A DNA stretch of 41,269 nucleotides from contig JAJFTD010000098.1 in the NCBI GenBank assembly GCA_021373255.1, forward strand, positions 1-41,269, given 5' to 3'. The notes below the pieces were generated by a model. It saw only the letters and a list, made by a program, of their open reading frames with translations, had not been told where the DNA came from and did not search any database. The stretch's first letter is position 1. Each line of letters opens with the position of its first letter. The DNA is from a bacterium. GTDB lineage: Bacteria; Armatimonadota; UBA5829. Below are positions 14,162 to 23,895 of the stretch, one piece after another. The position numbers and the translations under genes are program-made.

Positions 14162-14698
14162 TTAACCGACTATACCCACAAATGGTAGATTCCGATAACG
14201 CCCTTCATGATCCAATCCGTAGCCTACTACGAACCTATCTTCAATCACAAAGCCGCAATAATCCACACCCACATCTACCATTCGCCGGGATGGTTTATCC
14301 AATAATGCGCATATCTTAACGCTCGATGCATGTCGAGCCAAAAGATTCTCGCGCAGATAACTCATGCGAAGCGTCCATCCGGTATCGACTATGTCTTCCA
14401 CAATCAGGATATCTCGTCCTTCTACAGACACATCCAAATCTTTGAGAACACGCACAACACCTGATGACTTTTTGTCTGCGCCATAGCTGGAAAACGCAAC
14501 GAAATCATAGTCCACAATCAGATCAATGCTCCTCAGCAAATCCGCGAGAAACACTGCCGCGCCTTTGAGTATTCCTACTAACAATAACGGCTTTCCAGCA
14601 TAATCAGCCGATATTTGCTTGCCTAACTCATTAACACGAGTACGTAGTTCTTCTTCGGAGATCAGGACTTGCATATTGACATCGATCGGTGCGCTCAA
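14162..14698 (-). CDS. hpt: Hypoxanthine phosphoribosyltransferase
   Basis: Salvages hypoxanthine and guanine to IMP and GMP using PRPP. The 178-residue length is normal. Seen: VGILKGAAVFLADL, DYDFVAFSSYG, the PRPP-binding loop ILIVEDIVDTGWTL (family usually has DTGLTL or similar), ICALLDKPSRR, and the base-binding end FVIEDRFVVGYGLDHEGRYRNLPFVG. The start is TTG 14698, with GGGAG, which is part of the guaA stop region, about 6 nt upstream. It begins only 3 nt after the guaA stop, so the two are translationally coupled; together they supply GMP by synthesis and salvage. Confidence 0.94.
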   Translation of the reverse strand: MSAPIDVNMQVLISEEELRTRVNELGKQISADYAGKPLLLVGILKGAAVFLADLLRSIDLIVDYDFVAFSSYGADKKSSGVVRVLKDLDVSVEGRDILIVEDIVDTGWTLRMSYLRENLLARHASSVKICALLDKPSRRMVDVGVDYCGFVIEDRFVVGYGLDHEGRYRNLPFVGIVG

Positions 14699-14701
14699 AA
14701 C

Positions 14702-16255
14702 TTACTCCCACTCGATTGTCGCAGGTGGTTTCGAGCTTACATCATAAACAACACGGTTTACACCAGAAACTTCGTTGATCACGCGGTTGCTGATGCGTTC
14801 GAGGAGGTCATAAGGCAGCTTGGCCCAGTCTGCAGTCATTGCGTCCTGGCTGGTGACCGCTCGGACCACGATCGTATCATCGTAAGTCCTCTGGTCGCCC
14901 ATGACTCCAACGCTTCTGATAGGTGCCAGAATTGCGAACCCCATCCAAAGCTCTCTGTAAAGCCCTGCGCGCTTAATCTCGTCCACGACTATATCGTCAG
15001 CATGTCTGAGAGTATCAAGCCTTGGTTTGGTAACCTCACCAACGATCCTGATAGCCAATCCCGGTCCAGGGAAAGGCTGACGCCACACCATATCGTCAGG
15101 CAAACCCAACTCAGCGGCAACCGCCCTTACCTCGTCTTTGAACAGCCATCTAAGCGGCTCAAGCACCTTGAGGTTCATATCCTCAGGCAGCCCACCTACA
15201 TTGTGGTGAGACTTTATCACCGCGGCGTTCTTTGTCCCACTCTCGATAACATCGGGATAAAGAGTACCCTGTCCCAGCCATATGGCATCCCTGATTTGTG
15301 ACGCATGCTCCTCAAACACTCTGACAAATTCTTCACCGATGATCTTGCGCTTGCGTTCGGGATCTGTAACACCGGCAAGCCGCTTCAAGAACCGTTCTTC
15401 GGCATCTACATAGACAAGATTGATCTTGAAGTGATCATCAAATGTTTGCCTTACCTTCTCGCCTTCATTGAGCCGCAGGAGGCCGTGGTTAACAAATATG
15501 CAAGTAAGCTGGTCTCCAATAGCTTTATGAAGCAGTGCAGCCACGGTGCATGAATCGATACCACCACTCACTCCGCATACTACTCTATCAGTCCCAACTA
15601 TTTCTCTGATCTCTTTTATCGCTGTCTCAATGAACGACGCCATGGTCCAGGAACCTTTAAGCCCGCATGGTCCATACATGAAATTTCTCAGGATTTCTGT
15701 TCCCCATGGTGTGTGGACGACTTCGGGATGGAACTGCACACCGTAGAGATCACGGTCGCTGTTTTCCATTGCAGCCACCGGTGTGCTCGCTGTTCGGGCA
15801 ACTGCCTTGAAGCCGGGAGGAGCCTCTTCTACAAGGACACCGTGACTCATCCAGCAGATCAAATCTTTTTCCAGACCTGCAAAAAGGCCGGAGGAATCCG
15901 TCACTTCAAGTTCAGTCCGTCCGTATTCCTTCTGCTCGCATGCGGTTACCTTGCCGCCAAGTTGGTAGGCCATAAGCTGAGCGCCGTAGCATATTCCCAG
16001 GATAGGCACTCCACAATCATAAATAGCTTCGTCACAGCGGGGCGCGCCTTCTTCATAAACGCTCGCGGGACCGCCGGAAAAGATAATGCCCTTTGGTTTT
16101 CGGGCCAGAATCTCATCAAGTGGGGTATCAAAGGATATGATCTCACAGTAGACATTGCACTCACGCACGCGTCTTGCTATCAGCTGCGTGTATTGTGCGC
16201 CGAAATCGAGGATCAATACAATTTCTTCGATGGAAGAGGGGTGAATCTCCGCCAC
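14702..16255 (-). CDS. guaA: GMP synthase (glutamine-hydrolysing)
   Basis: Converts XMP to GMP with glutamine as the nitrogen donor. The N-terminal class I amidotransferase has [18 protein letters not shown], catalytic Cys in [12 protein letters not shown], and His-Glu in [11 protein letters not shown]. The ATP pyrophosphatase domain has the PP-loop [17 protein letters not shown], and the C-terminal dimerisation domain ends [20 protein letters not shown] 16255 is chosen because GGAGG lies 5 nt upstream; the open frame continues to a TTG at 16285 with no ribosome-binding site. The length is then 517 residues, typical. Its promoter is at 16370-16398 and hpt follows immediately. Confidence 0.97.
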   Translation of the reverse strand: MAEIHPSSIEEIVLILDFGAQYTQLIARRVRECNVYCEIISFDTPLDEILARKPKGIIFSGGPASVYEEGAPRCDEAIYDCGVPILGICYGAQLMAYQLGGKVTACEQKEYGRTELEVTDSSGLFAGLEKDLICWMSHGVLVEEAPPGFKAVARTASTPVAAMENSDRDLYGVQFHPEVVHTPWGTEILRNFMYGPCGLKGSWTMASFIETAIKEIREIVGTDRVVCGVSGGIDSCTVAALLHKAIGDQLTCIFVNHGLLRLNEGEKVRQTFDDHFKINLVYVDAEERFLKRLAGVTDPERKRKIIGEEFVRVFEEHASQIRDAIWLGQGTLYPDVIESGTKNAAVIKSHHNVGGLPEDMNLKVLEPLRWLFKDEVRAVAAELGLPDDMVWRQPFPGPGLAIRIVGEVTKPRLDTLRHADDIVVDEIKRAGLYRELWMGFAILAPIRSVGVMGDQRTYDDTIVVRAVTSQDAMTADWAKLPYDLLERISNRVINEVSGVNRVVYDVSSKPPATIEWE

Positions 16256-16369
16256 GTGGGCCTCCGTAATACAGCGATGCCCCAATCATACTCTTTCCGG
16301 GGAATAATCGGTCTCGCCCACTCATGAATGATGCGGGACAAGTTCCTTCGGGGGGCTGTGATCTTACAT

Positions 16370-16398
16370 ATGATAACAGAGTTATCGCGATGTGTCAA
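16370..16398 (-). promoter_or_regulatory. Strong sigma-70-type promoter for guaA with overlapping palindrome
   Basis: On the minus strand, a perfect TTGACA (16393-16398), a 17-nt spacer and TATCAT (16370-16375). GATAAC-AGA-GTTATC, a perfect inverted repeat at 16372-16386, overlaps the -10 and spacer, a position suited to a repressor. Confidence 0.8.
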
Positions 16399-16429
16399 CG
16401 AGCCACAAACACGAGCTTAAATAAGTATA

Positions 16430-16463
16430 GCTGTCGACGGAATTAAGCAACCCCGTCGACAGC
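16430..16463 (-). terminator. Hairpin terminator after groL
   Basis: GCTGTCGACGG and CCGTCGACAGC form a perfect 11-bp stem with a 12-nt loop, 22 nt past the groL stop. The minus-strand tail (TATACTTATTT) is moderately T-rich. Confidence 0.75.
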
Positions 16464-16484
16464 CAATTAATCGGTTGAACTAGA

Positions 16485-18146
16485 CTACATCATACCCATG
16501 CCGGGCATGCCGCCGCCCATTCCACCCATTCCACCCATACCGCCAGGTGGCATTGGAGGCGCGGGCTGCTTGGCCTCAGGCTTTTCAGTGATGACTGCTT
16601 CAGTAGTGAGAAGCAGCGAGGCAATGCTCGCGGCGTTCTGGAGGGCAGTCCTGGTCACTTTCGCGGGATCCACGACCCCAGCCTTAACCATATCCTCATA
16701 CTCGCCTGTAGCAGCGTTGAAGCCAACGCCTTTCTTTGCTGACTTGATCTTGCCAACAACTACCGAACCTTCAGCGCCGGCATTGGCTGCAATACGGCGT
16801 GCTGGCTCTTCGAGAGCTCTGCGTACTATTCTCACGCCAATGGCTTCGTCATCTTCCGCGGTAACTTTATCCAGTGCGGGAATGATATTCAGCAGGGTTA
16901 TACCGCCACCTGGCACAATACCTTCTTCAACGGCTGCGCGGGTAGCAGACAGAGCATCTTCAATGCGAGCCTTCTTCTCTTTGAGCTCGGTCTCGGTCGC
17001 TGCGCCCACCCTGACGACAGCAACGCCGCCGGAGAGCTTAGCCAATCGCTCCTGGAGCTTTTCGCGGTCGTAGTTGGAATCAGTGCGCTCGATCTCTGCC
17101 TTGATCTGAGATATGCGGCCCTTGACTGCGTCATGGCTGCCCTTACCCTCAATGATCGTCGTATTCTCTTTTGTGATAACAACCTTCTTAGCGGAGCCGA
17201 GCATATTCAAATCAACGCTGTCCAGCTTGATACCCAAATCCTCGGTGATGAATGTTCCACCAGTGAGGATAGCGATATCCTGCATCATTGCCTTGCGCCT
17301 GTCGCCGAAGCCAGGGGCCTTGACAGCTACAGTCTGCAGGCTGCCGCGCAGCTTGTTCACAACCAGTGTAGCAAGGGCTTCGCTCTCCACATCTTCGGAG
17401 ATAATAACCAGCGGCTTGCCCATCTGGACGACCTTCTCCAACACCGGGACGAGGTCCTGGATGGAGCTGATTTTCTTCTCATACAGGAGGATCAGCGGTT
17501 CTTCATAGCTGGCTTCCATACGCTCTGTATCGGTCACCATGTAGGGGCTGATATAACCCTTGTCAAACTGCATCCCCTCAACCCACTCAAGAACCGTATC
17601 GGTGCTCCTGGACTCCTCAACGGTAATAACTCCGTCTTTACCGACTTTGTCCATAGCGTCAGCAACGATCTCGCCGATGGTGTTATCATTAGCGGAAATG
17701 CTGGCAACCTGTGCAATTTCGTCTTTCTGCTCAACGGGTGTGCTCAGCTTCCTAATTTCTTCAACAGCCGCTGCCACGGCTTTATCGATACCGCGCTTGA
17801 GAGCCATCGGTTTCGCACCTGCAGCCACGTTCAGGAAGCCCTCGTGAACGATGGACTGAGCCAGAACGGTAGCAGTCGTGGTTCCGTCACCAGCGACATC
17901 ATTGGTCTTAGATGCGACTTCGCGAACCAACTGCGCGCCCACATTCTCAAAACGGTCTTCGATCTCAATCTCTTTAGCGATTGTCACACCGTCATTGATA
18001 ATGCTGGGGCTGCCAAACTTCTTCTCGATCATTGCATAACGACCCCGGGGACCCAGGGTCACGCCGACGGCATCCGCCAGCTTGTTGACGCCGCGCTCCA
18101 TAGCGCGCCGCGCTTCTTCATGAAACTTCAGATCTTTTGCTGCCAC
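16485..18146 (-). CDS. groL: Chaperonin GroEL (Hsp60)
   Basis: The 60-kDa chaperonin that folds proteins in an ATP-driven double ring capped by GroES. Seen: the start [39 protein letters not shown], the ATP-site [43 protein letters not shown], and the GGM-repeat tail ending GMPGMGMM. The 553-residue length fits. It begins with GTG, with AGGAGG 10 nt upstream, 14 nt after the groS stop. Control is through the CIRCE site upstream of groS. The long open frames on the opposite strand of this gene are codon-bias shadows. Confidence 0.98.
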   Translation of the reverse strand: MAAKDLKFHEEARRAMERGVNKLADAVGVTLGPRGRYAMIEKKFGSPSIINDGVTIAKEIEIEDRFENVGAQLVREVASKTNDVAGDGTTTATVLAQSIVHEGFLNVAAGAKPMALKRGIDKAVAAAVEEIRKLSTPVEQKDEIAQVASISANDNTIGEIVADAMDKVGKDGVITVEESRSTDTVLEWVEGMQFDKGYISPYMVTDTERMEASYEEPLILLYEKKISSIQDLVPVLEKVVQMGKPLVIISEDVESEALATLVVNKLRGSLQTVAVKAPGFGDRRKAMMQDIAILTGGTFITEDLGIKLDSVDLNMLGSAKKVVITKENTTIIEGKGSHDAVKGRISQIKAEIERTDSNYDREKLQERLAKLSGGVAVVRVGAATETELKEKKARIEDALSATRAAVEEGIVPGGGITLLNIIPALDKVTAEDDEAIGVRIVRRALEEPARRIAANAGAEGSVVVGKIKSAKKGVGFNAATGEYEDMVKAGVVDPAKVTRTALQNAASIASLLLTTEAVITEKPEAKQPAPPMPPGGMGGMGGMGGGMPGMGMM

Positions 18147-18160
18147 GTATCCGTCGCCTC

Positions 18161-18448
18161 CTACTTTTCTATGATGGCGAGGACGTCCTCCTGGCGGAGT
18201 ATAACGTACTCTTCACTTCCTATTTTTACTTCTGTTCCGGCATACTTGCCATAGATAACCCTGTCGCCGACTTTGACGTCCATCGGTGACTTCTTTCCAG
18301 AGTCCAGTTGTACTCCGGGGCCTACAGCAATGATGTCAGCTTCCTGCGGCTTTTCTTTCGCGCTGTCCGGCAGCACGATACCACCGGCTGTAACTTCCTC
18401 AGCCGACACTGCCTTAGCAATTATCCTGTCTCCAAGTGGCTTAAGCAT
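18161..18448 (-). CDS. groS: Co-chaperonin GroES (Hsp10)
   Basis: The seven-subunit lid of the GroEL chamber. The 95-residue length is standard. Seen: [13 protein letters not shown], the mobile loop region [19 protein letters not shown], the roof loop [33 protein letters not shown], and the end [22 protein letters not shown] lies 8 nt upstream of the ATG. It leads the groS-groL operon, and its promoter carries a CIRCE operator, so heat induction through HrcA is expected; hrcA itself is not in the window. Confidence 0.98.
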   Translation of the reverse strand: MLKPLGDRIIAKAVSAEEVTAGGIVLPDSAKEKPQEADIIAVGPGVQLDSGKKSPMDVKVGDRVIYGKYAGTEVKIGSEEYVILRQEDVLAIIEK

Positions 18449-18487
18449 TATTTACACCTCCAACCTGAGAATGCAAAAGTCTTCTAT

Positions 18488-18514
18488 TTGGCACTCGTTA
18501 TGCGCGAGTGCTAA
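18488..18514 (-). promoter_or_regulatory. CIRCE operator (HrcA binding site)
   Basis: TTGGCACTC-N9-GAGTGCTAA matches the CIRCE consensus TTAGCACTC-N9-GAGTGCTAA with one mismatch. It lies between the groS promoter and start codon, the standard place for HrcA repression of groESL. Confidence 0.95.
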
Positions 18515-18521
18515 CGCTGGC

Positions 18522-18551
18522 ATTTTACAAGCTTTTAGGCAGTATCGGCAA
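18522..18551 (-). promoter_or_regulatory. Sigma-70-type promoter for groS-groL
   Basis: On the minus strand, TTGCCG (18546-18551), an 18-nt spacer and TAAAAT (18522-18527). The predicted transcription start falls at the edge of the CIRCE site, consistent with repression there. Confidence 0.6.
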
Positions 18552-18685
18552 GGGCTGTTGTCGGCATATATTACTAATTAACGGCATATATAGGCAGTAA
18601 TAGTTAATAAAGGCCCGATAATGTCTATTTTTCACGCTGGATCAATAAATGATACTGTAACCACTGCACAACCGCGCAAATCAGG

Positions 18686-19594
18686 CTATTTTTGATTATT
18701 CTCAGCAGCAAGCTCCTCCATTACGGCTTTAGAATCTTCCTGAAGCATTTGAATCTGCTCTGGAGTCATCGTTCCTTGCATTTGCATACCGAACTTAATC
18801 ATACGGCGCCTGTCTTCCTGGGACATGCTGAACATCATCTCTGTGGACCTGGCCTGAATTCTTTTGAACGTATCAGGGTCTGTATTCATCAACGCTTGCG
18901 ATGCCGCCGCCATATAGCTTGGGTCCACTTGGTCCATCAGGTTTATGCTCGCAACCAGGGCTTTCTCGCGCTCTTCCGGTGTCATCTTCATAAATGCATC
19001 TAGCTGCTTTTTGGCAAGGTCAGTGTACTCATCAACTGCCTTGTCTTTCTCAGCCTGCTTACTTTTCTCAGCAACTGCAGCATCGTTGGTTACCAGGTAG
19101 ACAAGGGTCATACCCAGGTCTTTTGGTGCAATAGTTTCTGCACTATTGACAGCTTTCTTGTCTTGGAAGTGCACACCAAACTTATCTACAGATGACCCCG
19201 CCATTACCATATCAGGGAAACTAAGCCCAGACATCAGTCGAACTGTAGATGCAAACTTATCCGGCTGATCAAGCAAGGGACAGGTGGGACTGATGTATAT
19301 TTTTCGCCATTGCAGCTTGGCTGGCTTGCAAACCGCTGTAAGTGCAGCCTCAATCGGCACATCATTAACAGACAATTTCACTGTGCCCTTTACAGTAGAT
19401 TCGATAATAATCCTCTGCTTCGACTGCTTTGCCAGAGAATCGAGTACTTCCCCAATCTTAGTCTCATCAGCAGAAATAGTCACCTTAGCTGCAGCCACAT
19501 TCTCCGGTGCTTTTGTGTCGGTAACTTCTGCAGCAAAAGCGACCACTGAAGTAATTAGGAATACGGCAATAACTATAAAACTGACATAACGCAT
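18686..19594 (-). CDS. Secreted STN-domain protein with helical C-terminal region
   Basis: A 302-residue exported protein. The signal peptide MRYVSFIVIAVFLITSVVAFA is followed by AEV. Residues about 40-105 resemble an STN domain (secretin and TonB N-terminus): KVTISADETKIGEVLDSLAK, then IIIESTVKGTVKLSVNDVPIEAAL. In known cases STN domains sit before secretin or TonB-receptor barrels; here no barrel follows. Instead the rest is helical and charged, rich in Met and Gln, including MKMTPEEREKALVASINLMD and MSQEDRRRMIKFGMQM. ATG 19594 has GAGGAGG 7 nt upstream. The function is unknown; it may be a stand-alone periplasmic binding module or an assembly partner. Confidence 0.75.
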   Translation of the reverse strand: MRYVSFIVIAVFLITSVVAFAAEVTDTKAPENVAAAKVTISADETKIGEVLDSLAKQSKQRIIIESTVKGTVKLSVNDVPIEAALTAVCKPAKLQWRKIYISPTCPLLDQPDKFASTVRLMSGLSFPDMVMAGSSVDKFGVHFQDKKAVNSAETIAPKDLGMTLVYLVTNDAAVAEKSKQAEKDKAVDEYTDLAKKQLDAFMKMTPEEREKALVASINLMDQVDPSYMAAASQALMNTDPDTFKRIQARSTEMMFSMSQEDRRRMIKFGMQMQGTMTPEQIQMLQEDSKAVMEELAAENNQK

Positions 19595-19656
19595 AACACT
19601 TCCTCCTCTGCAATCCAATTGACACCATGTTCTCCACGCAAGTAAATCTTCCTGCC

Positions 19657-20481
19657 TTATAACACTAAGTCATCGAGAGTAAGTTGCCTCGGGTTGCGTA
19701 GTTCGTTGATTGTCAGGCCTAGCATTCTGGCGAAGGCTCGCGCATTATCGGCGGCTTTGCCTTTATAATGATTATTGAAAAAGAGATACGTATCGGAAGC
19801 GCCATTGTCGATTGCCGCAACCTTTGGAACCCACTCTTGCAGCTCTTCTTCGGGGTAGAGATAGTTATAGCGTTCGTAAGCCTGGTCGTGCTGCCACCAC
19901 TTCTCGGAGTTACGCCCGTGAAAACGAACATAGCCAATGCCGGACGTGCGGGTCGCAGTTCTCGGCATCAACCCATTTAGCTCCGGCTCATCAACACAAC
20001 AGAATCCCAGGCCAAGATTTCCTAGAAAATCATAAGTCTCGTCAGCAGCCCATTCCTGGTTTCTCAACTCTATTACTGTGGGTAAACCCCCCACCCTGTC
20101 TTTTAGCTCCAGGAGCCTCGCTTCGTTTTCATGGGTTCTTTTGAAACCCCATGGATATTGAACTAGTATGCAGCCTAACTTGCCTGCTTCTTTCAGTGGC
20201 TCCACAGCCGAGAAGAACGCGTCGAATGCGCCTTGCTCTGGCTGATCTGCATGCGTCATCTCCTTGTGAGCCTTTACTACAAACTTAAAGTTCTCTGGAG
20301 TATTCCGCGCCATTGCGGCGAATGATGATGCGGGAGGAATTGCATAATATGTGGAATTAATCTCAACGGCTGGAAACACGCGGGCGTAATATGCCAGCAT
20401 GTTCTTCTTCGGAGTCTTTTCTGGATAGAAGGTCCCTACCCAATCGTCGTAGCTGAAGCCCGAGGTTCCTATATAGAGCAT
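19657..20481 (-). CDS. DUF72 (YecE-like) protein
   Basis: A 274-residue member of the DUF72 family, a TIM-barrel-like fold of unproven function. Seen: the N-terminal YIGTSGFSYDDWVGTFYPE, YYARVFPAVEINSTYYAIP, FKFVVKAHKEMTH, LVQYPWGFKR, VIELRNQEWA, VRFHGRN near residue 184, and YLFFNNHYKGKAADNARAF near residue 235. These are the family's usual conserved blocks, all present. The ATG has GAGG 7 nt upstream. It lies 64 nt downstream of tpiA with a hairpin in the gap, so it may be read through from the glycolysis operon. The family context gives no firm role. Confidence 0.88.
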   Translation of the reverse strand: MLYIGTSGFSYDDWVGTFYPEKTPKKNMLAYYARVFPAVEINSTYYAIPPASSFAAMARNTPENFKFVVKAHKEMTHADQPEQGAFDAFFSAVEPLKEAGKLGCILVQYPWGFKRTHENEARLLELKDRVGGLPTVIELRNQEWAADETYDFLGNLGLGFCCVDEPELNGLMPRTATRTSGIGYVRFHGRNSEKWWQHDQAYERYNYLYPEEELQEWVPKVAAIDNGASDTYLFFNNHYKGKAADNARAFARMLGLTINELRNPRQLTLDDLVL

Positions 20482-20496
20482 ATGTTCGCCTCTATG

Positions 20497-20532
20497 GGTT
20501 TAAGCCCGAGACTGCTGCCCCGGACTCAAACC
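20497..20532 (-). other. Intergenic hairpin between tpiA and DUF72
   Basis: GGTTTAAGCCCG and CGGACTCAAACC pair over 12 positions, allowing two wobble or mismatch pairs depending on strand, around a 12-nt loop. It fills most of the gap just before the DUF72 ribosome-binding site. No U-tract follows, so RNA processing or partial termination is as likely as full termination. Confidence 0.45.
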
Positions 20533-20545
20533 AAATTATGTAACT

Positions 20546-21346
20546 CTATTTCGCTGCCTTGATGATTGCTGCAAAGTCGTTTGACTTCAAAGCCGCGCCA
20601 CCCACCAGCGCGCCGTCGATGTTCGGCTTGCCAAGCAACTCGACTGCATTATCCGGCTTTACGCTGCCGCCATACTGAATTCGCACAGCATCGGCAACAT
20701 CAGCGCCATACATATCCTTCACAACGCCACGAATCAGGCCACACACCCGGTCAGCTTCGTCGGAGTCGCAAACTTTGCCCGTGCCGATCGCCCAGACGGG
20801 TTCGTAAGCGATGACCATCTTCATAGCCTGCTCCTTAGTGAAGCCTGCGAGGTCGATCTTCATCTGGCCTACGATCACCTGGTCGGTCTGTCCTGCTTCG
20901 CGTTCAGCAAGAAGCTCGCCACACGCAATGATCGGGGTCATCCCAGCGGCAAAAGCAGCCTTGGCTTTCATATTTACAGTGGTATCGGACTCACCGAAGT
21001 ATGAAAGCACGCTCTCAAGCTCGGCGTCCACGGTGCCGAAGCGCCCGCGGGTCTCAGAGTGACCAACAATTACCCACTGGCAACCGGCGTCCTTGAGCAT
21101 AGACGGAGCAATCTGTCGCGTCCACGCACCGGACTCCTTCCAGAATGTATCCTGTCCACCCAGCATAATGTTGCTGCCCTTGATGGCGTCGCCAACTTTA
21201 GCCAACGCTACAAATGTCGGGCACACAGCGACGTCCACATCAGCAACGTCACCAACCAAAATCTTAAGTTCATTGACAAGGGCGATTCCCTCATCAATGG
21301 TCTTGTTCATTTTCCAATTACCGGCAATAAACGGTTTTCTAGCCAT
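20546..21346 (-). CDS. tpiA: Triose-phosphate isomerase
   Basis: Interconverts dihydroxyacetone phosphate and glyceraldehyde 3-phosphate. The 266-residue protein has the catalytic Lys in IAGNWKMNK, His in VIVGHSETRGRFG, Glu in VIAYEPVWAIGTGK, and the phosphate loops IQYGGSVKPDN and GALVGGAALK. About 10 extra residues lie after GHSE (TRGRFGTVDAELESVLSYF) compared with the usual HSERR...GE loop; similar insertions occur in some bacterial enzymes. ATG 21346 has GAGG 6 nt upstream; the in-frame codon four positions earlier would place that site inside the gene. It follows pgk after a gap with a 10-bp inverted repeat. Confidence 0.97.
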   Translation of the reverse strand: MARKPFIAGNWKMNKTIDEGIALVNELKILVGDVADVDVAVCPTFVALAKVGDAIKGSNIMLGGQDTFWKESGAWTRQIAPSMLKDAGCQWVIVGHSETRGRFGTVDAELESVLSYFGESDTTVNMKAKAAFAAGMTPIIACGELLAEREAGQTDQVIVGQMKIDLAGFTKEQAMKMVIAYEPVWAIGTGKVCDSDEADRVCGLIRGVVKDMYGADVADAVRIQYGGSVKPDNAVELLGKPNIDGALVGGAALKSNDFAAIIKAAK

Positions 21347-21363
21347 AATTATCCTCACAAAAA

Positions 21364-21432
21364 GTTGTCAGTTACAGGCAATGTTGACGGTGCACACGCA
21401 CCCAACCCAACAAATCACCAACAACTGACAAC
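21364..21432 (-). other. 10-bp inverted repeat with inner hairpin between pgk and tpiA
   Basis: GTTGTCAGTT (21364-21373) and AACTGACAAC (21423-21432) are perfect arms around 49 nt, which contain a second hairpin GGTGC-ACAC-GCACC. It occupies most of the 101-bp gap inside the gap-pgk-tpiA cluster and could adjust tpiA expression by processing or partial termination. Confidence 0.5.
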
Positions 21433-21447
21433 CGTTTACTTTTTCTA

Positions 21448-22656
21448 TTACTTGTCCTGAAGCGCAACCACGCCCGGTAGTTCCTTGCCCTCAAGGAATT
21501 CAAGGGAAGCACCACCGCCGGTGGACACGTGGCTCATCTTGGCAGCAAAGCCCATCTGCTCTACAGCGGCTGCGGAATCACCGCCACCAATGATCGTGGT
21601 AGCATCAGCATTCGCAAGAGCCTCAGCAACAGCACGAGTCCCCTTTGCGAAGTTGGGCATCTCGAACACACCCATCGGGCCGTTCCAGACGATCGTCTTG
21701 GAGCTGTTAATGGCCTCGGTGAACTTCTTTACTGTCTCGGGTCCGATATCCATTCCCATCCAATCAGACGGAATCTGATCGACAGGCACAACCTTGCTCT
21801 CAGTGTCGTTGCTGAACTCTTTACCGACGACTACATCTACCGGCAAAAGCAGTGTCACACCTAGATCACTGGCTTTCTTCATTGCGTTCTTTGCAAGCTC
21901 TATACCGGCTTCGTCCAGAAGGGATTGTCCGATTTCAAACCCCTGTGCCTTGAAGAATGTGTAGGCCATTCCACCACCGATGATCAGGCTGTTTACCTTG
22001 GTAAGCAGATTATCGATCACGGGGATCTTGTCAGCTACCTTAGCGCCGCCAAGTATTGCAAGGAACGGTCGATCCGGGTTGCCAAGCGCTCTTCCGAGGT
22101 AGTCAAGTTCCTTTTCCATAAGGAATCCGGCGACACCGGGTACGAACTTGGTAACACCTTCGGTAGATGCGTGCGCTCTGTGAGCGGTCCCGAAAGCATC
22201 GTTTACATAAAGCTCAGCGATGCTGGCAAGCTGTTCAGCGAACTTAGGATCGTTCTTTGTCTCCTTCTTATAGAACCTGACGTTCTCAAGGAGGAGCACA
22301 TCGCCGTCCTGCAGGCTCATTGCGGCAGCTTTGACCTCGTCTCCGATGCAGTCGCTAGCCTTCTTGACCGGCTTGCCCAGAAGATCGGAGAGGCGCTGTG
22401 CCACCGGGTCCAGGTTGAACTTCTTCACCGAATCCGGAGTTACATTGCCATTCTCATCGGTTTCCGGGCGACCCAGGTGAGACACAAGAATCACCCGGGC
22501 GCCGTTATCTATCAGGTACTTGATGGTAGGAAGTGCCGCAACGATCCGCCGATCATCGGTAATTTTGCGGTCAGCATCCAGCGGCACGTTAAAGTCCACA
22601 CGGACCAGAACGCGCTTACCGCGAACGTCGATATCCTTGACGGTCTTCTTATTCAT
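21448..22656 (-). CDS. pgk: Phosphoglycerate kinase
   Basis: Transfers phosphate from 1,3-bisphosphoglycerate to ADP in glycolysis. The 402 residues match the bacterial norm. Seen: [13 protein letters not shown], the substrate-binding [34 protein letters not shown], the hinge region [34 protein letters not shown] and the C-terminal [13 protein letters not shown] with [13 protein letters not shown]. It begins immediately after the gap stop codon, with AAAGG 8 nt upstream, overlapping the end of gap, so translation is probably coupled. Confidence 0.98.
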   Translation of the reverse strand: MNKKTVKDIDVRGKRVLVRVDFNVPLDADRKITDDRRIVAALPTIKYLIDNGARVILVSHLGRPETDENGNVTPDSVKKFNLDPVAQRLSDLLGKPVKKASDCIGDEVKAAAMSLQDGDVLLLENVRFYKKETKNDPKFAEQLASIAELYVNDAFGTAHRAHASTEGVTKFVPGVAGFLMEKELDYLGRALGNPDRPFLAILGGAKVADKIPVIDNLLTKVNSLIIGGGMAYTFFKAQGFEIGQSLLDEAGIELAKNAMKKASDLGVTLLLPVDVVVGKEFSNDTESKVVPVDQIPSDWMGMDIGPETVKKFTEAINSSKTIVWNGPMGVFEMPNFAKGTRAVAEALANADATTIIGGGDSAAAVEQMGFAAKMSHVSTGGGASLEFLEGKELPGVVALQDK

Positions 22657-22657
22657 C

Positions 22658-23671
22658 CTACAGACCTTTCTTAACCATGAACTTGATGAGGTCGCCCACT
22701 CTCATGGAGTAAGCCCACTCATTGTCATACCAGCTCAGAACCTTGGCGAATTTGTCGCCGATCATCATTGTGCTAAGGCCATCGAAGATCGAGCTTCTAG
22801 GATCGCCCTTGAAGTCGGAAGAAACAACAGCGTCTTCGGTGTAACCGAGGATTCCTTTCATAGGACCATCAGCAGCGGCCTTTACAGCGGCGTTGATCTC
22901 TTCAACCGTGGTCGCTCTCTTGAAGTTGAGGGTTAAGTCAACCAGGGAGACTGTCGGTGTAGGAACGCGCAGAGAAAGACCGTGAAGCTTGCCTTTGAGA
23001 TCAGGAATAACAAGACCAATGGCCTTGGCAGCACCAGTGCTGGTCGGAATGATATTCACTGCAGCTGCGCGGGCTCTTCTCGGATCCTTGTGAGCCTGGT
23101 CGGCGGTCTTCTGGTCATTGGTGTAGGAGTGAATCGTGTTCATAAAACCGTTCTCAATACCGATGGCATCGTGAAGGGCCTTAGCGAACGGCGCAAGGCA
23201 GTTCGTGGTGCAGCTAGCGTTGGAAACTATGCTGTGATTCGCTGCGTCATAGACGTCTTCGTTCACGCCCATAACAATCGTGGCATCCTCATTCTTCGCA
23301 GGGGCGGAGATGATGACTTTCTTCACTGTGCCGTGCTTGTGGGCAGCAGCCTTTGTAGCATCTGTGAAGATACCGGTGCTCTCGACAACGATCTCTACGC
23401 CATGGTTCTGCCACGGAATGTTCGCGGGGTCCTTCTCAGCATAAACGGCGATCTTCTTGCCGTCGATGATGATTCCGTCCTCAACCGCCTCAACGGTACC
23501 CTTCCACGGTCCGTAGTTAGTGTCATACTTGAAAAGGTGAGCGTTGGTCTTCGAGTCGAAAAGGTCGTTAATTGCTACGACTTCTATGTCCTTGCCATAG
23601 TTCTCCAGCATTCCGCGCAGAGACAGGCGACCGATTCTGCCAAATCCGTTAATTCCGACTTTGACTGCCAT
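22658..23671 (-). CDS. gap: Glyceraldehyde-3-phosphate dehydrogenase
   Basis: Oxidises and phosphorylates glyceraldehyde 3-phosphate with NAD(P). The 337-residue product shows the Rossmann start [12 protein letters not shown], the catalytic Cys in [49 protein letters not shown], and the end [20 protein letters not shown]. The second strand ends AINDLF, typical of the glycolytic NAD form. It leads gap-pgk-tpiA. AGGAGG lies 11 nt upstream of the ATG. Its promoter is at 23896-23924, leaving a leader of about 220 nt with hairpin potential. Confidence 0.98.
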   Translation of the reverse strand: MAVKVGINGFGRIGRLSLRGMLENYGKDIEVVAINDLFDSKTNAHLFKYDTNYGPWKGTVEAVEDGIIIDGKKIAVYAEKDPANIPWQNHGVEIVVESTGIFTDATKAAAHKHGTVKKVIISAPAKNEDATIVMGVNEDVYDAANHSIVSNASCTTNCLAPFAKALHDAIGIENGFMNTIHSYTNDQKTADQAHKDPRRARAAAVNIIPTSTGAAKAIGLVIPDLKGKLHGLSLRVPTPTVSLVDLTLNFKRATTVEEINAAVKAAADGPMKGILGYTEDAVVSSDFKGDPRSSIFDGLSTMMIGDKFAKVLSWYDNEWAYSMRVGDLIKFMVKKGL

Positions 23672-23842
23672 TGTGATACGTTCCTCCTAGATACTGGGTT
23701 TGCAGTAGAGAACGGCCGCAGCCATCGCCGCACGTGCCGTCCCATTCATCATTTCATCCGAATTATTCACTTTAGTTGAATGCCGCAAGCCTTAGTGCGG
23801 TATTTCATTTAATCAAGAATAATGCGGATTAGACGCCAAAAC

Positions 23843-23881
23843 AGCCCGGATACTGGCATCATTGCACCAAACCACCGGGCT
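23843..23881 (-). promoter_or_regulatory. Terminator-like hairpin early in the gap leader
   Basis: On the minus strand AGCCCGG and CCGGGCT (7 bp) enclose 25 nt and are followed by GTTTTGG. It begins only about 10 nt after the predicted transcription start, a position suited to attenuation or leader stabilisation. A smaller hairpin, CCGCA...TGCGG, lies near 23782-23800. The rest of the 320-bp gap shows no gene. Confidence 0.45.
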
Positions 23882-23895
23882 TGTAAATCGCTTAT

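Noticed and set aside
14032-14319. 95-residue plus-strand frame over the rho promoter and hpt end
   Set aside because: It runs through a near-consensus rho promoter and the conserved 3' end of hpt on the other strand.
16256-16369. Possible purine riboswitch in the guaA leader
   Set aside because: The conserved purine-aptamer loops are absent; only loose C-rich/G-rich pairing is visible.
17133-18254. 373-residue plus-strand frame opposite groL and groS
   Set aside because: Antisense shadow caused by codon bias in groL; no ribosome-binding site, and it spans two conserved genes.
22982-23779. 265-residue plus-strand frame opposite gap
   Set aside because: Antisense shadow of gap with no family resemblance.
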